Source: Streptomyces kronopolitis (lineage in GTDB: Bacteria; Actinomycetota; Actinomycetes; Streptomycetales; Streptomycetaceae). From it: a stretch of DNA of 64,000 bases. The notes below the pieces were generated by a model that worked only from the letters and a program-made list of their open reading frames with translations, did no database searches and had not been told where the DNA came from. The stretch spans positions 62,001-126,000 of the forward strand of contig NZ_BMND01000015.1 of assembly GCF_014646275.1 (NCBI RefSeq). Reading direction: 5' to 3'. The stretch's first letter is position 1, and each line of letters opens with the position of its first letter. This document shows, in pieces, positions 60,900 through 64,000 of this stretch. The translations under genes and the position numbers were made by a program.

Positions 60900-61652
60900 A
60901 TGAAGGATCAAGAAGCCGCGCTCTGTCAGGCCGGGCGACTCGTGCGCGAACTGTTCCCGCAGGCACTCGGGGCGGTTCTCGGTGGGTCAGCCGCCCTCGG
61001 CCGCTCGACTCCGACGAGTGACCTCGACATCGGTGTCCTCCTCCCGGACCGCGCGGGAAGCGGACGAGAGGTGATCCGTCACGAAGGTCGCCTCGTCGAG
61101 CTGTTCCTCAACTCGGTCGATGACGTGCCCGAGTTCTTCGAGTGGGATCGGGCGCGCCGCAGGGCGACCGTGGTCTTCGTCTACGCCCAGGGGATGACGT
61201 TGACGGATCCTCACGGGCAGGTGGCCCGGACTCGTCAACGGGCACAAGAGGTCCTCGCCATGGGACCACCACCGCTGACAGCCGAGCAGTGGTGTCATAG
61301 GCGCTATGTCCTGACGTGCTACCTGGACGACCTGGCCGACACGGCCACCCCACCGGTGAACCGCTATGAGCAGCTCGTCATCGCCGACCACGTGCTGCGG
61401 GAAGCGGCCGAGCTGCTCACGGCCCACCACGGTGCCTGGACGGGGATCGGCAAGTGGATGCCCCGCCGGCTCATCGCCGCGGATCCAGTGCGGGGGAACG
61501 ACCTGCTGGCCGGGCATCAAGCCGTGGCGGAACGCGCCGACCCCGGCCCGCTGTCGGCCGCGGCAGGAGAACTGCTGGAACTGGTGGGCGGGCCACTGCG
61601 CGAGGGGTATGCCGACCGCTGGCAGGCACGGCCGACCGAGGCTCAGCGGTAG
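60900..61652 (+). CDS. Nucleotidyltransferase-domain protein (aminoglycoside ANT-like)
   Basis: A 250-residue protein: GAVLGGSAALGRSTPTSDLD near residue 25 with the GS and DxD pattern of minimal nucleotidyltransferases, FLNSVDDVPEFFEWD, and a helical C-terminal domain (YVLTCYLDDLADTATP). It resembles kanamycin-type nucleotidyltransferases and related orphan proteins. Adenylation of an aminoglycoside-like compound is possible. It stands alone. Confidence 0.85.
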   Translation: MKDQEAALCQAGRLVRELFPQALGAVLGGSAALGRSTPTSDLDIGVLLPDRAGSGREVIRHEGRLVELFLNSVDDVPEFFEWDRARRRATVVFVYAQGMTLTDPHGQVARTRQRAQEVLAMGPPPLTAEQWCHRRYVLTCYLDDLADTATPPVNRYEQLVIADHVLREAAELLTAHHGAWTGIGKWMPRRLIAADPVRGNDLLAGHQAVAERADPGPLSAAAGELLELVGGPLREGYADRWQARPTEAQR

Positions 61653-61723
61653 GGACTGCGCGCGGGGCGGCCGCCCGCGGTCCATTTGTCGACGAGCCGG
61701 ACTCCCCCGTCGGCCGTGCCCGC

Positions 61724-62689
61724 TCAGTCCAGCGGCCGGGCATACGTCACGAACTGCCGCTCCGTTGTGAATCCCATCCGTTCGTAGAGCCCCAGGGCCC
61801 CGGTCGGGTTGGCGGCGTCGACGACCAGTTCCGCCTTGTCGTACTGCTGCTCGCGAGCCTCGGCCAGGGTGTGCGCCAGCAGGGCACGGGCCGCGCCGCG
61901 TCCGCGGTGAGACTGCCGGGTGCCCAGGTGGCCGATCGTGCAGGCACGGTAGCCCGTGGCCGCGTGGTCGGCGACGTACTCGTCGGCGAGCAGATACGCC
62001 GCGACGCTACCGTCGGCGTCGAGCAGCAGGGAGGAGAGCCCGGCGCGGAACGAACGGGCCCCGGTGAACCAGGTGTCCCAGTCGGTCCGGTCCGTCTCGG
62101 TGTGGTTCCAGTGATCGCGGAACGCGTCGTTGTGCGCATGCCGGGTCGCCTCGTCGAGGGACGGTTCGAAGGGCGTCAGGTGCAAGCCGTCCGGCACCCC
62201 CGGGGCGGGCAGCCGGTCCGCGCGCAGGTCGTGCGTCATGCTGAACCAGTAGCGGCGGGGCGCGAACCCGGTGTGCCGGGCCAGCGCAGCGAACCCCGCG
62301 TCGCCGGCCAGCCCGTCGATCAGCAGTTCCGCCGGTACGCCCGGGTGCCGCGCGGCCCGGATCGCCTCCGCGCGGCCGCGCATCCAGTCGACCAGCCGCG
62401 TGCCGATCCCCTGCCGGCGCCGGTCCGGATGGACGGTGGCGGCGGTTTCGAAGCGGGCGATGTCCCCTACCCGCTCCGGCTCGTACACCATGGCGTACGC
62501 CACCAGCTGTGATCCCTGCCGGAGGCCGATGGTGTGGTGCGCCAAGTCCAGCTTGGGGTCGGTGAGTTGCTGGCTGACGTCCGTCTCGTCCTCGTGCAGG
62601 CCCGTTCTGTCGACGTGTTCGACCTCGTCGCGCAGGGTCGCGAGGTCCCGGGCGTCGGCCGTGGTGAGCGGCGTGAGGTGGAGAGTCAT
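61724..62689 (-). CDS. Tandem GNAT family acetyltransferase
   Basis: A 321-residue protein with two GNAT domains. The first has ATVHPDRRRQGIGTRLVDWM near residue 95 (acetyl-CoA loop), the second GHLGTRQSHRGRGAARALL near 245 and AANPTGALGLYERMGF near 290. Tandem-GNAT proteins of this kind include mycothiol synthase relatives. ATG 62689 is chosen where the fold begins; a longer frame adds low-complexity sequence. Confidence 0.9.
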   Translation of the reverse strand: MTLHLTPLTTADARDLATLRDEVEHVDRTGLHEDETDVSQQLTDPKLDLAHHTIGLRQGSQLVAYAMVYEPERVGDIARFETAATVHPDRRRQGIGTRLVDWMRGRAEAIRAARHPGVPAELLIDGLAGDAGFAALARHTGFAPRRYWFSMTHDLRADRLPAPGVPDGLHLTPFEPSLDEATRHAHNDAFRDHWNHTETDRTDWDTWFTGARSFRAGLSSLLLDADGSVAAYLLADEYVADHAATGYRACTIGHLGTRQSHRGRGAARALLAHTLAEAREQQYDKAELVVDAANPTGALGLYERMGFTTERQFVTYARPLD

Positions 62690-62800
62690 CCACGTCACCG
62701 TACAAAGAGACCAAAGGGCGCGTCGAAGGGATTTACGGGCATCACCCTGCGGCAGACATCCAGCGGACATCACCGCGCACGAGCGGGTGAGGCAGGTGCG

Positions 62801-63418
62801 TCAGCCCGTCAAGCGTTCCACCAGAAGGAACCCGCCGATGACGATCATCATGGCACCGGAGACCCGGGTGACCGCCCGGGCGGCGGCGGGCCGGGTTCGC
62901 AGGACGGTGCGCGCCAGGACGCCGACGGAGAGGTAGACGACGGCGCAGGCGGCCATGTGCAGCGTGCCCAGCAGGCCGGTCTGCGCGGCGACCGGCCAGC
63001 CCGCCGCCGGGTGGATGAACTGCGGGAACAGTGAGAAGTAAAGCAGCAGCGCCTTGGGGTTCAGGCCGCTGATCCCGACTCCCTTGAGCATGATCTGCGC
63101 GCGGGAGGACTCCATCGGCGATGCGGACGCCGTCAGGGTGGCCGGCTGGCGGAGCACGCCGAAGCCGAGCCACACGAGGTAGATGGCGCCGGCGACGGTC
63201 AGCGCGGTGAGCAGGGTCGGTGAACTCGCCACGATCACCACCAGGCCCGCGACGGCGAGCAGGGTGTATCCCGCGTAGCCGGCTATCAGCCCGGCGACCG
63301 CGGGGACGACCGACCGGCCCCGCAGGCCCGCCGAGATCGCATAGGCCCAGTCCGCACCCGGCGTGAACACCAGCAGGAGGTCCACGGCCAGAAATGCCGC
63401 CAGCGTGGTCGTGTCCAT
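62801..63418 (-). CDS. LysE family amino-acid exporter
   Basis: A 205-residue RhtB/LysE-type transporter with five or six membrane helices: FLAVDLLLVFTPGADWAYAI with the conserved PGP/A-type motif at the start, GAIYLVWLGFGVLR near residue 70, and LNPKALLLYFSLFPQFIHP near 125. It exports amino acids or homoserine lactones. The Lrp-family gene opposite is the usual regulator of LysE genes. Confidence 0.93.
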   Translation of the reverse strand: MDTTTLAAFLAVDLLLVFTPGADWAYAISAGLRGRSVVPAVAGLIAGYAGYTLLAVAGLVVIVASSPTLLTALTVAGAIYLVWLGFGVLRQPATLTASASPMESSRAQIMLKGVGISGLNPKALLLYFSLFPQFIHPAAGWPVAAQTGLLGTLHMAACAVVYLSVGVLARTVLRTRPAAARAVTRVSGAMMIVIGGFLLVERLTG

Positions 63419-63530
63419 GGATCGTTCCCTCTCGCATTTTCGCTTTGCGAGAGGAAGGCTAGGCCGGATCTGCCCGAAAGTGTTCCTTCATTTACTCCAT
63501 GATCGCGGGATCTGAGGGAGAATCTTCCCC

Positions 63531-63983
63531 ATGGACGCCATGGACCGGAAAATTCTTACCGAGCTGCAGCTGGACGGCCGTCTCACGGTCACCGAACTGG
63601 CCGCCCGCGTGCAGCTCAGCGTCTCGCCCTGCCACCGCCGGCTGCGCGACCTCGAACGCGAGGGAGCGATCCGCGGGTACCGTGCCGTCGTGGACCCGGC
63701 GGCCCTGGGACTCACCTTCGAGGCGCTCGTCTTCGCCACCCTGCGCTGGGAGGACCGCGACACCGTGACCTCCTTCGAAGAAGCCGTGGCCGCCGTCCCC
63801 CACGTGCTCCAGGCCCAGCGCCTCTTCGGCGAACCCGACTACCTCCTGCGGGTCGCCACCACCGACCTCGCCGCCTTCCAGCAGCTCTACGACCAGCAGC
63901 TGGCCAGGCTCCCGGGCGTCCAGCGCCTGACCTCCACCCTCGTCATGAAGCACGTCGTCGACGACCGGCCGCTGCCCGAGTAG
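63531..63983 (+). CDS. Lrp/AsnC family transcriptional regulator
   Basis: A 150-residue regulator: MDAMDRKILTELQLDGRLTV and LAARVQLSVSPCHRRLRDLE form the helix-turn-helix, and LVFATLRWEDRDTVTSFEEA with VLQAQRLFGEPDYLLRV form the ligand-binding ASNC domain. Divergent from lysE; it probably activates the exporter when its amino-acid ligand builds up. Confidence 0.94.
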   Translation: MDAMDRKILTELQLDGRLTVTELAARVQLSVSPCHRRLRDLEREGAIRGYRAVVDPAALGLTFEALVFATLRWEDRDTVTSFEEAVAAVPHVLQAQRLFGEPDYLLRVATTDLAAFQQLYDQQLARLPGVQRLTSTLVMKHVVDDRPLPE

Positions 63984-64000
63984 TCCGCGCAGGTGGACCA

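Noticed and set aside
60900..61652. Toxin-antitoxin nucleotidyltransferase (MNT/HEPN) pair
   Set aside because: There is no adjacent HEPN partner gene and the helical C-terminal domain resembles drug nucleotidyltransferases more.

Overview
The window is high-GC actinobacterial DNA, almost certainly Streptomyces: strong third-position GC, frequent GTG and TTG starts with GGAGG-type ribosome binding sites, a LAL-type LuxR regulator, an AfsA-family enzyme, class II DAHP synthase, and a C-minus ribosomal protein L32 paired with a COG0523 GTPase. It is accessory DNA: a biosynthetic gene cluster, several decayed genes and a mobile island, then stress, transport and resistance-type genes.

Region 1 (1-18.7 kb). 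The window opens inside a modular type I polyketide synthase (ketoreductase, ACP, C-terminal docking domain, no thioesterase). A tight operon follows that matches the cyclohexanecarboxyl-CoA (CHC-CoA) starter-unit route from shikimate: an EPSP-synthase-like protein fused to an acyl-CoA ligase, an acyl-CoA dehydrogenase, a ChcA-type reductase and a 2,4-dienoyl-CoA-reductase-like flavoprotein. Nearby are a large LAL regulator, a class II DAHP synthase (extra shikimate supply) and a P450. Decayed genes lie between them: a SARP regulator remnant, a tRNA-like remnant and a SagB-type dehydrogenase remnant preceded by a tiny coupled ORF.

Region 2 (18.8-31.9 kb). A long, tightly packed operon runs: rifampin-phosphotransferase/PEP-synthase-like enzyme, an overlapping 51-residue ORF, nucleotidyltransferase-fold protein, acyl-reductase-like SDR, nucleoside-diphosphate-kinase-like protein, AfsA-family protein, nitroreductase, UbiA-like membrane protein, amidohydrolase, SAM methyltransferase and an MGT-type glycosyltransferase. 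I do not recognise this combination. Its divergent promoter carries a near-perfect PimM-type box (CTAGGGAAATCCATAG), and related TTAGGGG elements precede the CHC operon and the DAHP synthase. Both regions may therefore be one regulon and one product pathway: a CHC-primed polyketide plus an AfsA/phosphotransfer module. This is the best candidate for something undescribed.

Region 3 (32-50 kb). DedA-like proteins, a Zur-boxed rpmF/COG0523 pair, an acyltransferase-3 membrane protein, a DUF347-repeat protein beside a two-component system, a rearranged ABC-ATPase/MATE pseudogene chimera, and a second two-component system convergent with a four-gene lipoprotein/ABC transporter operon. GNAT, DUF5519 and Gly/Arg-rich small-protein genes follow.

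Region 4 (51-64 kb). A glyoxalase-like gene, then a truncated IS630-family transposase and a Ser/Thr kinase flanked by 15-bp direct repeats. After that come single-gene units: hydrolase, APH-family kinase, DHFR-like reductase, TetR/amidase divergent pair with a palindromic operator, solute-binding lipoprotein, nucleotidyltransferase, tandem GNAT, and LysE exporter with a divergent Lrp regulator.
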